NCBI RefSeq assembly: GCF_030272615.1
Contig: NC_081405.1
Span: 606,706,677-606,770,676, forward strand
Direction of reading: 5' to 3'
DNA: 64,000 bases
Source: Cryptomeria japonica
Taxonomy: Eukaryota > Streptophyta > Pinopsida > Cupressales > Cupressaceae
Below the pieces are notes generated by a model, which worked only from the letters and a program-made list of their open reading frames with translations, had not been told where the DNA came from and did not search any database. This document shows positions 37,962 to 47,796 of this stretch, piece after piece (the first letter of the stretch is position 1; each line of letters begins with the position of its first letter). The position numbers and the translations under genes are program-made.

Positions 37962-39475
37962 TGTTGGCATTACAGTAGGAAAGATTGTTAGCATTTCAAT
38001 ATCTGGAGATTGTTGATATTCAGTAAGGATATTGAGAAGGTTGTTGAAGATAATTGATATAACTGAAGAAGGATGATAACTATCTTTATAACATTATTTT
38101 GTCATTGATGTCAAGAGATTGATTATCTGATTTAGTATGATGTTGCCATATCTTGAGAAGATTGATTAGAAGAGAATTAAGATGTCGGTAAAAGACACAG
38201 AAAGAATGTGATGAATAAAGGGAGGAATAAGTTATTCAATGGGCAACTATTACCGAGTTAGACAATGATGAGATCATGATGTTTAGATTAATTTGATATT
38301 CTACATATGTTATTTATTGTAAGGTTTATACTATACTATGTCACCGAGCAAAGAACCTAGTCGGTAAACCCTAAGGTTATTGATATCAGTTAATGAAGGC
38401 GAAATGTCTACCGAGTAAAGTTTAGTATTTACTGAGTTGCAACCGAGTTATGACAGTGCGCATGGGGTGGATAAAAGCATTATTCAATGAAGGACAATGA
38501 TTAGCTTGAGATGTATAAATGATTGGAATGTCGTGCATGAAGTTTGTTAAGGATCTATGGCAAAGGAAAATCGACAAGAAGATCTACAGCGCAGATTGAA
38601 CCACAATAACCTTATACAAGTTCCAAGAAAGGACTGCAAGTCCTGAGGTAAGGTAAAATGTTTTCAGATCGAAAGATACATTGAACCTAGTCAAGTTTGA
38701 AGATCTAATGGCTAAGATTGATCATGGGAAATGTGATCAAGGAGATTAAGCGGTTAGCAATTGTTTATAAATAAGGAATTGTTAATAAACAATGTATGCG
38801 AGCAAGTGTATGCACAGGGATGCTACATAGTGATTACCGAGCACAGAAGCTTGAAGACTTGTTTGAATAACAGAGTAGAGAGCCCAGCAGAGGGACAAGA
38901 TAAGTCCTATGACTAGATTGTTTTGAGCAAATAAGAATCTTCTTTAGCATTTTAGATGTGAAGTTGCAGATAGATTTTTATTACTGTTATTTTATAAGTA
39001 ACAGAAAATCTCTTAACCGAGTGGACTTAATAGTCTTATATGTAAACCCTCTAGCAAGGTAACATTCTAAATGAGTGTTTGAAATCCTTTGACAAGGTCA
39101 CTTCTAACAAAGTGAAGATCCTAACAAATCTGAGGGAAATCCCTTAACCGAGTCACATCTAGCAATGTGTTTGTAATCTTTAACAGGATTTGTTTTTAAC
39201 CGAGCATACTCTAGAAGAGTATATTTCTTCGTGGGTATGAAATCCCATAGTGGTTTTTCCTTATTTGGGTTTCCATGTTAAATCTGGTGTTATGAGTGCT
39301 ATGATGATTTTGTGCTTATGAGTTTGCATGTTTAGCAGTTTGTTATATTGTTGAAGTATATGTTACCGAGGTTGAATCTGTTGTTTTTATGGAAGTTTAA
39401 GTTTGTATGATTCACCCCCCCTCTCATCTTCTTAGCTATTGGCATCTGTACCTACATTAAGTATCAGAACTATCA
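37962..39475 (+). repeat. Element H: 3' LTR
   Basis: 1,514 bases, TGTTGGCATT...ACTATCA. It contains the conserved box in sense orientation (CCCATAGTGGTTTTTCC...GGGTTTCCATG, about 39235-39280), GTTAACCGAG/TAACAAAG words (about 38990-39215) and a C-run (TTCACCCCCCCTCTCA) near the end, the same edge motif as the other families. Confidence 0.93.
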
Positions 39476-40768
39476 GTCCTTTGAGACTGGTGTATTGCTT
39501 TTTGTCTTCCGCTTTCTCTCAAAGACTTTGGCGGGTGCCGCTTCCAGTTTCTTCTTTGGTGGTGACCGCTTGGTCACTTTGGGACTTGCTGTGGTAACCG
39601 GTGCCAATGTTGAAGGCACTGCCTTTCCCTTCTTTACTGAGGGTTCTTGAACCGGTGTAACCCTTTCCAAATAGGTGTCGGTTCTCTTTTCCTTTGGATC
39701 AAGGGGTGAGGTGATTAGGGTAGAGGCATACCCATCTAACATGTCATTCATTACCTCATATCCCATTGGTTCCACTTCTTCCTGTCTAGGCCCAACCGCC
39801 TCCATTATGCACTCATCAACTTTGATGGTGAAGTAGATGTCCTCCTCATACTTTTTGATGATATCACTGGATATTCTTACCATTTGATTCATTTTGCATC
39901 TAAACTCATCAAAGTATTTGTTCAGCACTTCCGGATAGTCGGTTCCAATTGCTTGTAGGATTTCCTTGATTTGCTTCATCACCGGTTGGTCAGCAGACCA
40001 CTGAATATCACCTACTCCTAGAAAATAGCCTTGGAAGTAGAAGAACAACCCAACTAATAGTTGTCCAAACTTAAATTTCAAGGCATTGTCCTATTTGATT
40101 GACTTGAGGTTCAACAGAAGTTGTCTTTGCATACCGGTGCACAGATCAAACGATGCATCTTCCTTGATCATCATGTAGGTGGCATTTACCACTGCACCAG
40201 AGATAGAGTTGATTCTACTGGCATGGAACATCCGGTATCCTATCACCATACATGCATATTTGACAAGATCGTCCTTCATTGAATTGATAGTCATTCCCCG
40301 TGAATCGCTAATAGAACCGATGAGCTTAGTCATTTCTATCTTGCTAATCTTTCTTAGGGTTGGCACTTCACTGACGTTGCAGAAACCGGTGATGGCATGA
40401 ATTGCTTCTGGTGTGATATCATGTGTCCGCTCTAAGTACATCTTATCACTGTGTACTCTGCTCATAATAATTCGAATGTGATCATCCGAAAATTCTTCAA
40501 GAAAGTAGGCTGCAGTGTGAAGTTTCTTCTTTTCCAGAATGTTGAATTCCGGTTTAATCTTCTTATCCTTTCTGCAGAACAAACTCAACTGGGAATGGAT
40601 CATCAGAGATCCTAGGTCTTCAATCTTGCAGTCAATGAAATCTGAAATGCCTTCTTCCACTATGACACCAACGGGTATTTGAGATAGGGCATTGTATTTT
40701 GCCTTCCGTTGAATGAAATCTACAGAATCAATGGGTGCACTAGAGCTAGCATGTGATGCCAAAACCAT
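39476..40768 (-). pseudogene. Element G ORF2, N-terminal 431 codons
   Basis: The start is taken at 40768 (MVLASHASSS), which aligns with the start of ORF2 in E; the open frame continues upstream to 40807. Landmarks: FSDDHIRIIMSRVHSD (about 40480), HDITPEAIHAITGF (about 40410), KYACMVIGYRMF (about 40240), then NLKSIK followed by a TAG at 40091, KFGQLLVGLFFYF (about 40050), IQWSADQPV (about 40000) and KVDECIMEAV (about 39810). A Pro/Ser/Thr/Lys-rich basic tail is cut by element H and continues in frame at 32383. No known catalytic motif is visible. The pattern of a helix-rich region around I-T-x-E-A-I-x-A-I-T-G weakly recalls the plant mobile domain; I cannot confirm this by eye. Confidence 0.7.
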
Positions 40769-41212
40769 GATAAATAGAGAATTTTGAAAAATACCTTTGT
40801 AGATCAAAATTTAGGGCTTCACAATTTGAACTTCGCTCCACACTCCTTTGGTTACTGAAATATCGCTTTGCGTTCTACACTTCTCTAACAGATGTTTGCT
40901 TCATATTCTTCTTCAGGATTTTGATAAATTCTTTGAATCGCAATGTAAATCGCTTTTCTTCGCTCTGCACTTGAAAACTTCTTTGCTCGAGAAAATGATA
41001 GTGATAAATAATTTGAAAATTCCTTTTAAACTGATTCTCCACCTACCATAATAAATGCTCCACTATTAGGGTGTAAACCATAATTTTGCCTTATACCATT
41101 TCTGATCTTCTGCCAATCTGATAGGTATCTCATACCGGTTAAGGTCTTTTACCAGTGTCAACTGGGGGTTCGAGATATTTCACCATTTTCTCCCCCTAAG
41201 CTTTTCTGATGC
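40769..41212 (-). other. Element G: spacer between ORF1 and ORF2
   Basis: About 440 bases without a supported gene. A purine tract (plus strand TCTCCCCCTAAGC, about 41190) lies just after the ORF1 stop. The equivalent spot in element E has ACTCCCCTAAGGC (about 24916). How ORF2 is translated downstream of ORF1 is not evident; splicing or a subgenomic RNA are possibilities. Confidence 0.5.
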
Positions 41213-42493
41213 TTAGTTTGCCAGTTCAGCGACTTCCACACTGGGTGCAGAAACCGGTTCTTCTTGAATCACTTCTTCTGGATTCTTCTTCCAAGTTTTC
41301 TTCATATCTGCTTGAACAATTTCAACATCAATTTTTCTTTTCGGAGTGACTGGTGTATCATCTGATATACTCTTTCTTGCTTTGCAGAATCTTGTTGTAT
41401 GACCCATTTTGTTGTAGTGATAGCAAACCATTCCAGGTGCTCTCCAAGGTCCATTATTCATGTTTCCATTCTTCCTTCTGCATGTTGCAGCAGTGTGACC
41501 ATGACCATGACAAATCATACAGATTGCTCTCCATCTGATTGTCACTTGATAGCCACCGCTACCTGACTGATGACTATAGGTATTAAACCAATTTGGGTTC
41601 CAGTTCCCAGAGGGTTCAAGGAAAACTCCTTGATTCCTTTGAAGATACCTTCTGGTATTATGCATGACAGACTTGCATTCAAATGCTTTATGCCCAAACT
41701 TGTTGCATGCATAACAATTACCATTGAATCTATTGGATCTAGGCTTATCATTTAGAAAATAAGGAAAATTATTGTAAGCCTTACTTCTACATACATTAGC
41801 AGTGTGTCCTTCCTTGAGATAGTTAAAGCAAACAGGTTTGAACTTTTGCTTACCTTTATCCTTTGATGCTGGTTGTTTCTTTGATGCTCCATTTTTTGTT
41901 CCAGAGGTCTCACCTTCCTCATATTCAGAGAAACCAAGTCCATTGGTATTCTTTACCAGTTTAGCTGATTCAAGCTTCTGCTCTAGCTTGATAGAACTCT
42001 TATTGAATTTGGCAAGTATTTCCTTTGACTCAGTGAGTTCTTTGGAAATGGCAGCATTGGATTCCTTCAAGGTTGCATTCTCAGAGATAGCCATATTTAG
42101 TTCACCTTGCACTTCTTCTTTTTCCATTTTGCTTTCATGAAGATGAGCGGTAAGTGCACTGATCTCTTGCTTCAGCTTGGAGATCTCATGATCTTTGTCT
42201 TTTACCAGATCTTCAGCTTTCCTCTGGTTCTCAAGCTCTTGACACATTCTAATAGTTAGGCCTTCAAGTTCCCTTCTTAGATTAGCATTGGACTCATTCA
42301 GTTTTTCAACTTCTTGAATTAGGGCTTCCATGTCTACTTCATCAGAAGAACTATTTTCAATTAACTCCATCAGTTTTTTAGTATACTCTCTTCTTTTTGC
42401 CTGAGAGGCCTTCTATTTGACCATAAGTTCATCATAGGCTTGCTCAGACTGAGTAAGCTAATGAGTAAGTTCCCTCACAGTGTATTCCCCCAT
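41213..42493 (-). pseudogene. Element G ORF1: coiled-coil protein with four CCHC knuckles
   Basis: The likely start is the ATG at 42493 (MGEYTVRELTH), about 40 bases inside the primer site; two TAG codons follow within the first 45 codons, and the rest is open to 41213. The N-terminal half is a long Glu/Lys/Leu coiled coil (about 41990-42370). The C-terminal half has four knuckle-like repeats: CFNYLKEGHTANVC, CYACNKFGHKAFEC, CMICHGHGHTAATC and CYHYNKMGHTTRFC. The middle two fit CX2CX4HX4C exactly; the outer two have Tyr for the second Cys, a single G-to-A change each. It occupies the gag position and probably serves as an RNA-binding, particle-forming protein (inference). It shows no clear similarity to copia Gag, which usually has one knuckle. 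Confidence 0.75.
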
Positions 42494-42529
42494 GTCTCTT
42501 TCCAAGTGGTTAGACTTATAGAAAGGTTG

Positions 42530-42541
42530 GCTCTGATACCA
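42530..42541 (-). other. Element G: primer binding site (tRNA-iMet)
   Basis: The minus strand reads TGGTATCAGAGC, two bases inside the LTR start at 42544, the same primer as the copia elements. Confidence 0.9.
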
Positions 42542-42543
42542 AT

Positions 42544-43406
42544 TGATGAATTCTAAGAGGGGGGGTGAATTAGTATACCAAAAAATACTGTACTTAAACA
42601 CTTTAATAGTCTAGCAGTAAACTGGTAAAATAGTTTAGCAAACAAACTAGTTAATACACATGCAAACCAAATAGAAAATAATGCATTCACCCACAAAAGC
42701 ACAATCACCATAACACAAGAGATTTTGATGTGGATACCCAAATGGGAAAAACCACGGTGAGATGAAACTCACAAGTAACTATCTACAAAATAGTAACCAG
42801 ACCAGTTAAGGTCATACAATGTTCTTTACTAGAACAGATCCTGTTAGGAATCTCAATCTCTATTAGGAGATAAGTCCGATTAAAGACTACCTTGTGAGAG
42901 GATTTCAGATCCACAGATGTGAACCACCTTGTTAGAGGATTTACAAAGGCTTTTTTGGGCCTACATGGTTAAGGGTTTCCAACTTGTCAAAGATGTGAGT
43001 AATCAACAAGTGAATGATCTAGCGAATGGCACAGTCTACTTGATTAGATCCATTGTGGCTCATAGATAATGCATTTCAGCATTACTTTAGTCTTCAGTAA
43101 CTCCTTACTCTATTACAACTCACAGACTTGATCTTCTTAGTTAAGATCGCACATTCAAGAGCTCATCAACCACCGCAAACCCTATCAGCTACACACTTAC
43201 TAAAACCCTAGACATGATGTCCTTAAAAGGAATCCGATTTCATGTCAATCCAATAGGATTACATTGCAAGTTCCTAGGTTCATTGTATCTAAACACATTT
43301 GGTAACACGGCACAAAATCATCGTCAAAGTGTTAGTGGATGGTAACTCATCACACAAATATACCGGTTGGTAACTCATCATAGTATTCACTTAACAAATA
43401 TACCAG
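42544..43406 (-). repeat. Element G: 5' LTR (right copy), first part
   Basis: It matches 28838 onward until about 43400, where element I begins. Compared with the left copy it contains a short extra segment near 43386-43400. The LTR resumes at 46646. Confidence 0.88.
43402..43406. repeat. Element I: possible left target-site duplication
   Basis: ACCAG here and ACCGG at 46646-46650 differ by one transition and flank the composite. Confidence 0.5.
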
Positions 43407-43446
43407 TTTGTTTCTTGTGCTCTTGTGTGTGTTGCCATCAAACAGA
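43407..43446. repeat. 40-base direct repeat, copy 1
   Basis: TTTGTTTCTTGTGCTCTTGT... matches 45102-45141 with one C/T difference. The pair brackets the plus-oriented LTR arm. Forty bases is far too long for a normal target-site duplication. Confidence 0.9.
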
Positions 43447-43462
43447 TTTTCTAATCCTTTTT

Positions 43463-45101
43463 TGCAGGACATCATTTATTTCAATAATTAAATAAATAAA
43501 TCATATTTATTTAATTAAATCTTCTCTCATATTTAAATAAATTAATATTTATTTAAATCCCCCAAAATCCCACCTCTCACATTTAAATAAATTAATATTT
43601 ATTTAAATCCCCCAAAATCCCACCTCTCACATTTAAATAAATAAATCATTTATTTAAATCACCTTTATCCTCCACCCACTTGTATTTTCCTACAAAAGCA
43701 AGTTGCACAACTATTTTAAATAAATTATTTATTTAAAATCCTATTTATCCTCACCCACTTGAAACCTTTAATGGTTTCCCTTAAAGTATTCAAACTTGAT
43801 GGCTTTAAAGTCTTCAAACTTGATGGCTTCCTTCTATAGTTTTCTTAAGACTTTAATGGTTTTCCTTAAAGTCTTCAAGCCTTTAATGGTTCCCCTCAAA
43901 GTCTTCAAGCATTTTAATGCTTTATCTTCCTTTTTCTCATTTAAATAAATTAATATTTATTTGAATATTTATCCAAATTCAACTTGCACACATTTATTGA
44001 AATAAATGAATTTTTATTTTAATAAAATCCTATTTTCCCTCACCCACCAAATCCACTTGCAAAATCTAATCCCCTTCTAGATTCTTCTAACCCCTTCCTA
44101 ATTAACTTAATCCATCTCCTAATTATTGTCACATTCCTAAGCAAAATGGAATCACTTCTCAAAGCCTAAAAGTCTTTGATAACCATTAAAGGCTTTCAAC
44201 CTTCAACCACTAAATGTCTCAAAGTCTTGGATAACCTTTGAAAGCTTCCAACCTTCAACCACTAAATGGCTCAAAGTCTTTGATAACCATTGAAGGCTTT
44301 CAACCTTCAACCACTTAATCCCCAAAGTCTCCAATAACCATTAATGGTTACCTCAAACCCTCCCACATGGTTAAAACATTTGTTTTGACTCAACCTCTAC
44401 CCAACCCAAGGGTCTCATCAAGCCTTTAATGCTTTGACCATGATTATCTCTTAATCATTTGCACAAAGGTTTATCCTTGCATTAACTCCTAATCCAGTGG
44501 GTAATCCTAATTTAGGCTTGACCCTTACCTTCTAGATAACCATGAGGTCTCCTCAAGCATTTAATGCCTCCAACCTCTTCTCTCAACCCAATCTTATGTT
44601 GACACTTGTCACCATTTCATTGGTGCAAATTGTGCACATGGATCCCCAACTTTCAAGCTTGACCCTTGATTAAACCTTTCAATCCTGGCCATCCATTGCT
44701 CCATTTTTCCTATAAATAGAGCCCATTCCTTCATAATCCAGATCCTGAAAACTTGTATGCATTTAGGCTATATACATTTTTAGAGAGCATTTAGCATAGC
44801 ATAACTAAAATCTTGTCTTTTTGGTAAAATCAATCATTTTAGCATCAATAGCATAGTATTTAGCTTTTCATTTCATATTTGAAGCTTAATATTAAATCTC
44901 AATCCTCCAAAAGCATCCATAGTGCAAAAAACTGCTGAGAGCTACACTCATTTGGGACTTGGAGAGGAGAGGAACAAGGGAGGAGCAACTATGAGCATCT
45001 TGATTAGCTATTTCATTCTATGTTTATATGCTTTCTATTTCATGCTTAATATCTCTCTTGATATGCCTGTTTAGGATAATCTTTTGTTGCTAACACTAAC
45101 G
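43463..45101 (+). repeat. Element I: plus-oriented LTR arm
   Basis: About 1.64 kb beginning TGCAGGACATC. It resembles the LTR starting at 62762 in sequence and order (AATCCCCTTCTAGATTC, a CCTATAAATAGAGCCC promoter at about 44710, GGAGAGGAGAGGAACA at about 44960). It includes AT-rich TTTAAATAAATTAATA repeats (50-base units, 43505-43640) and three copies of a 58-base CTTTCAACCTTCAACCACT unit (about 44165-44330). Confidence 0.75.
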
Positions 45102-45142
45102 TTTGTTTCTTGTGCTCTTGTGTGTGTTGCCATCAAATAGAG

Positions 45143-45183
45143 TAACCTTGTGGTTGTGGGTTCGAGCCCCACGGTGGGCGCCA
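45143..45183 (-). other. tRNA-Lys 3'-half-like sequence / primer binding site
   Basis: The plus strand reads TAACCTTGTGGTTGTGGGTT followed by CGAGCCCCACGGTGGGCGCCA. This matches, from memory, the 3' half of plant tRNA-Lys(CUU) from the anticodon loop through the CCA end, with about one difference. The minus strand (TGGCGCCCACCGTGGGGC...) is therefore a Lys primer site, but 41 matching bases greatly exceed the usual 12-18. It is not a tRNA gene: there is no 5' half, and CCA is encoded. Confidence 0.8.
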
Positions 45184-45187
45184 AAAA

Positions 45188-46645
45188 TGTATGTGGGAAA
45201 AGTGGGTTGTTAGAATTAAAAATGTGAAAAATATGTAAAATACCAATCCACACACACACACAGGACTTCTTGATGCAAGCTATGGAGTAACGATGTGTTA
45301 CTCAGCTTCCCAAGGAGGGTCCCATGGTTCTCTATCTCACAATGTCCCTCAAACCAATGTTTTGCTCTCAGATTACTGAGCAAAATGGCTTAGGGATGGC
45401 AAATATGAGAACGAGAGAGATTTTAACTGATCTTAGTATGAGATGTGTTATAAGCTAGATGAGATGCTATAAATGCAACAAACTAAATGATAAGATGACG
45501 AGGTTAGTATGAAGATTATCCTAGCATACTATATTTACTCTATGATTGAACTAAAATGATAAATACACTACTTTTGCATGCATGTTCATGATTAATTCTG
45601 ATCTAAAGAGAGGCTAAATGATGAGCATAAAATGATCTGAAAGCTTGAAACAATTTGAGCATAAGTGTGATGCTTCAAATTTGAAAGATGATTGTTTTGA
45701 ATGGAGGAATGAGAGCTCTATTTATAGCATAAACAGGGCAATGGATGGTCAGGATTGAAAGGTTCAATCAAGGGCCAGGTTTGAAAGTTGGGGATCCATG
45801 TGCACAATTGACACCAATGACATGGTGATAAATGTCCACATAGGATTGGGTTGAGAAAAAAGGTTGGAGGCATTAAAGGCCTGAGAAGACCTCATGATTA
45901 TCTAAAGGCTAAGGGTCAAGTCTAAGTTAGGTTTACCCAATGAATTAGGATCTAATCCAAGGATAAACCTTTGTGCAAATGATTAAGAGATAATCATGGT
46001 CAAAGCATTAATGACCTGATGAGACCCTTGGGTTGGATAGAGGTTGAGTCAAAACAAATGTTTTAACCATGTGGGAGGGTTTGAAATAACCATTAATGGT
46101 TATTGGAGACTTTGGGGATTAAGTGGTTGAAGGTTGGAAGCCTTCAATGGTTTTCAAAGACTTTAGGGTTTTTGGTGGTTGAAGGTTGAAAACCTTCAAT
46201 GGTTATCCAAGACTTTGGGCCATTTGAGAAGTGACCTCCCTTTGCTTAGGGATGTGACAAAGTTTAGAGGGGATTTAGGTTAATTAGAATTGGTTAGAAT
46301 ATTCTAGAAGGGGTTAGGAAGGGGTTTGGAATTTTGCAAGTGGATGAGGGGATAATAGGATTTAATTGAATTATTTGATTTTCATTCAATTTGGTTGCAA
46401 TTAAATAAATTTGATTTATTCAATTTAGGATAACTATTTAATTAAATTTGAATTTAATTAAAAATGGCTAGGGGGATTTAATTGAATAAAATGATTTATT
46501 CATTAAATAGTATAGTGAATTTAATCAAGTGATTTACTTAATTAAATAGAAGAATGTGGATAATTTAATTAAATTGGATTTAATTAAATAGGAAAATGAA
46601 CATAAAATATTAATTTAGGAATATGGTCATTTTTATGCATCTACA
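45188..46645 (-). repeat. Element I: minus-oriented LTR
   Basis: On the minus strand it runs from TGTAGATGCATAAAAATGACC to CCCACATACA, 1,458 bases, next to the Lys primer site. Its promoter-like region (CTATTTATAGC on plus, about 45717) is the reverse complement of that in the plus arm. Confidence 0.8.
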
Positions 46646-47000
46646 ACCGGTTTGTCCAAATTTCTGGTTACCGGTTGGTGACTCAGAGTAGTACCGATTC
46701 AAATAGATTACCGGTTTACAAAAATTGAAGACTGGAAAAAAGATAACTACCACTTCTGGCTCCTTTGCTCCGCTCCGCTTGAGATCCTTAAACCACTTGA
46801 TCTCTCTATGCCGCTTGGGTCTTTACACCGCTTGAGATCGGTAAACACTTTCTGCATAACAACAGTAGTCTAAAGACTACAACATGATATCGGTTTGGAA
46901 CAATTACCAGTTGAGCATAATTCATACATTCTCAAAGTGATCTCATAGCAAGTGTGTGTCAATCAATGACAATCACAACATAATCATCAAAATTCCAACA
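46646..47000 (-). repeat. Element G: 5' LTR (right copy), second part
   Basis: It resumes with ACCGGTTTGTCCAA and matches 29687-30041 of the left LTR, ending AAAATTCCAACA at 47000. Confidence 0.9.
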
Positions 47001-47005
47001 TCTTC

Positions 47006-47727
47006 ATCATCACCATCACCTTTGCTACCGCCATGACTAGACCTGCAATCATGATTATGACAAACATCTTTTCCTTTCCTTGCCATTGTATCGGTTACAA
47101 AAGCCTTAAAAGAAGATTTGGAAGGTTTGGAAACACTATTATCAAAACTGTTTAGTTCAAATGCAGTTAACTTTCTAATTAGAGAATCAACAGTGACTTT
47201 ATCTTTTGAAATGGATCTCAGTTCTTGAATAGCAGACACTCTGATAGAATACTGTGGTAAAAGAGTTCTAAGAATTTTACTAACAATAGATCATCTTTAA
47301 TATTGTCTTTGACACTCTTTAAACCACCTACAACTTCCTTAATCATTTGTCCATATTGAGCTATGTTCTCACCGTCAACCATTTTCATATCATCAAATTT
47401 TCCTCTCAAACTTTCTTCCTTTTCCCTTTGTACATGTTCATCTCCATAAATTAAATTAAATTTCTCCCATACCTCATTTATAGTTTCTAATCCATTAACA
47501 TCAACATACTCAAAGTCAGACAAAGTACTTACAATTGCTTCGAGAGCCTGAATGTTTTCTTGTTGTTCTTTGAGTTCATTTGGTGTCAAGGGACTAGTAG
47601 TAGGAGAAACATACTTGGTTATCACATGATTCCAATATTGTGCACCCATTCCTTTAATGTAGATCTTCATCTGATCACTCCATATCTGGTAGTTGTCCTT
47701 GGTAAAATTGGGACCCTCCTTCATCAT
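47006..47727 (-). pseudogene. Element F: copia Gag, N-terminal part
   Basis: The start is at 47727 (MMKEGPNFTKDNYQIWSDQM), then a typical copia Gag helical region (GDEHVQREKEESLRGKFDDMK). A frameshift lies near 47225-47290, after which the frame continues (MSAIQELRSISKDKVTVDSL). Element G cuts the gene at 47000; the rest, including the zinc knuckle, is at 28832 and below. Close similarity to Gag of element D (same ELRSI/K-SLDSI and GGDEHV motifs) places both in one copia lineage. It is disrupted. Confidence 0.88.
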
Positions 47728-47782
47728 CTTTCATAGAATCTTTCCCTCAAGTTGTTAGGCTTTCTACACACAGAGGACCAAT

Positions 47783-47794
47783 CCTCTGATACCA
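47783..47794 (-). other. Element F: primer binding site (tRNA-iMet, variant)
   Basis: The minus strand reads TGGTATCAGAGG, 11 of 12 bases like the standard site, two bases from the LTR. Confidence 0.85.
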
Positions 47795-47796
47795 AT

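Larger units (their letters stand above)
32389..39475 (+). mobile_element. Element H: Ty1/copia retrotransposon with 5' deletion
   Basis: Perfect GTCCT duplications bound the element. Both LTRs start TGTTGGCATTACAGTAGG (32389, 37962). The 3' LTR is full (1,514 bases, ending ACTATCA at 39475). The 5' LTR matches for about 940 bases and then jumps into gag near 33326, losing the last 0.57 kb of the LTR, the primer site and the gag start. The external ends and duplication are intact, so the deletion happened inside the element, either before integration (a defective cDNA) or afterwards. The polyprotein is on the plus strand, opposite to G. Confidence 0.92.
43407..46645 (-). mobile_element. Element I: composite of two inverted LTRs with a tRNA-Lys primer site
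   Basis: From left to right: a 40-base leader (43407-43446), a plus-oriented LTR-like arm (43463-45101), a second copy of the leader (45102-45141), a tRNA-Lys-like stretch (45143-45183) and a minus-oriented LTR (45188-46645). There is no coding sequence. The two arms are related in inverted orientation over their central parts (for example the TATAAATAGAGC promoter region). The Lys primer and the LTR type suggest a Ty3/gypsy or other non-copia element that lost its whole interior. Formation by aberrant reverse transcription or by insertion plus deletion cannot be separated by eye. Confidence 0.7.
28838..47000 (-). mobile_element. Element G: non-autonomous LTR element with ORF1 and ORF2 (type member here)
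   Basis: Perfect TCTTC duplications, LTRs at 28838-30041 and 42544-47000 (the latter interrupted), a Met primer site at 42530 and a polypurine tract at 30042. Without nested H and I the element is about 7.8 kb. The 5.4 kb interior holds a coiled-coil/zinc-knuckle ORF1 (41213-42493) and a 1,036-codon ORF2 (40768 to 30569 across H). There is no room for, and no trace of, protease, integrase, RT or RNase H. I infer that copia elements with the same end signals supplied those enzymes. It is much better preserved than element E: only eight nonsense codons, all TAG. Confidence 0.88.

Noticed and set aside
45143-45183. tRNA-Lys gene
   Set aside because: Only the 3' half is present, with encoded CCA next to an LTR; it is a primer-site-type sequence.
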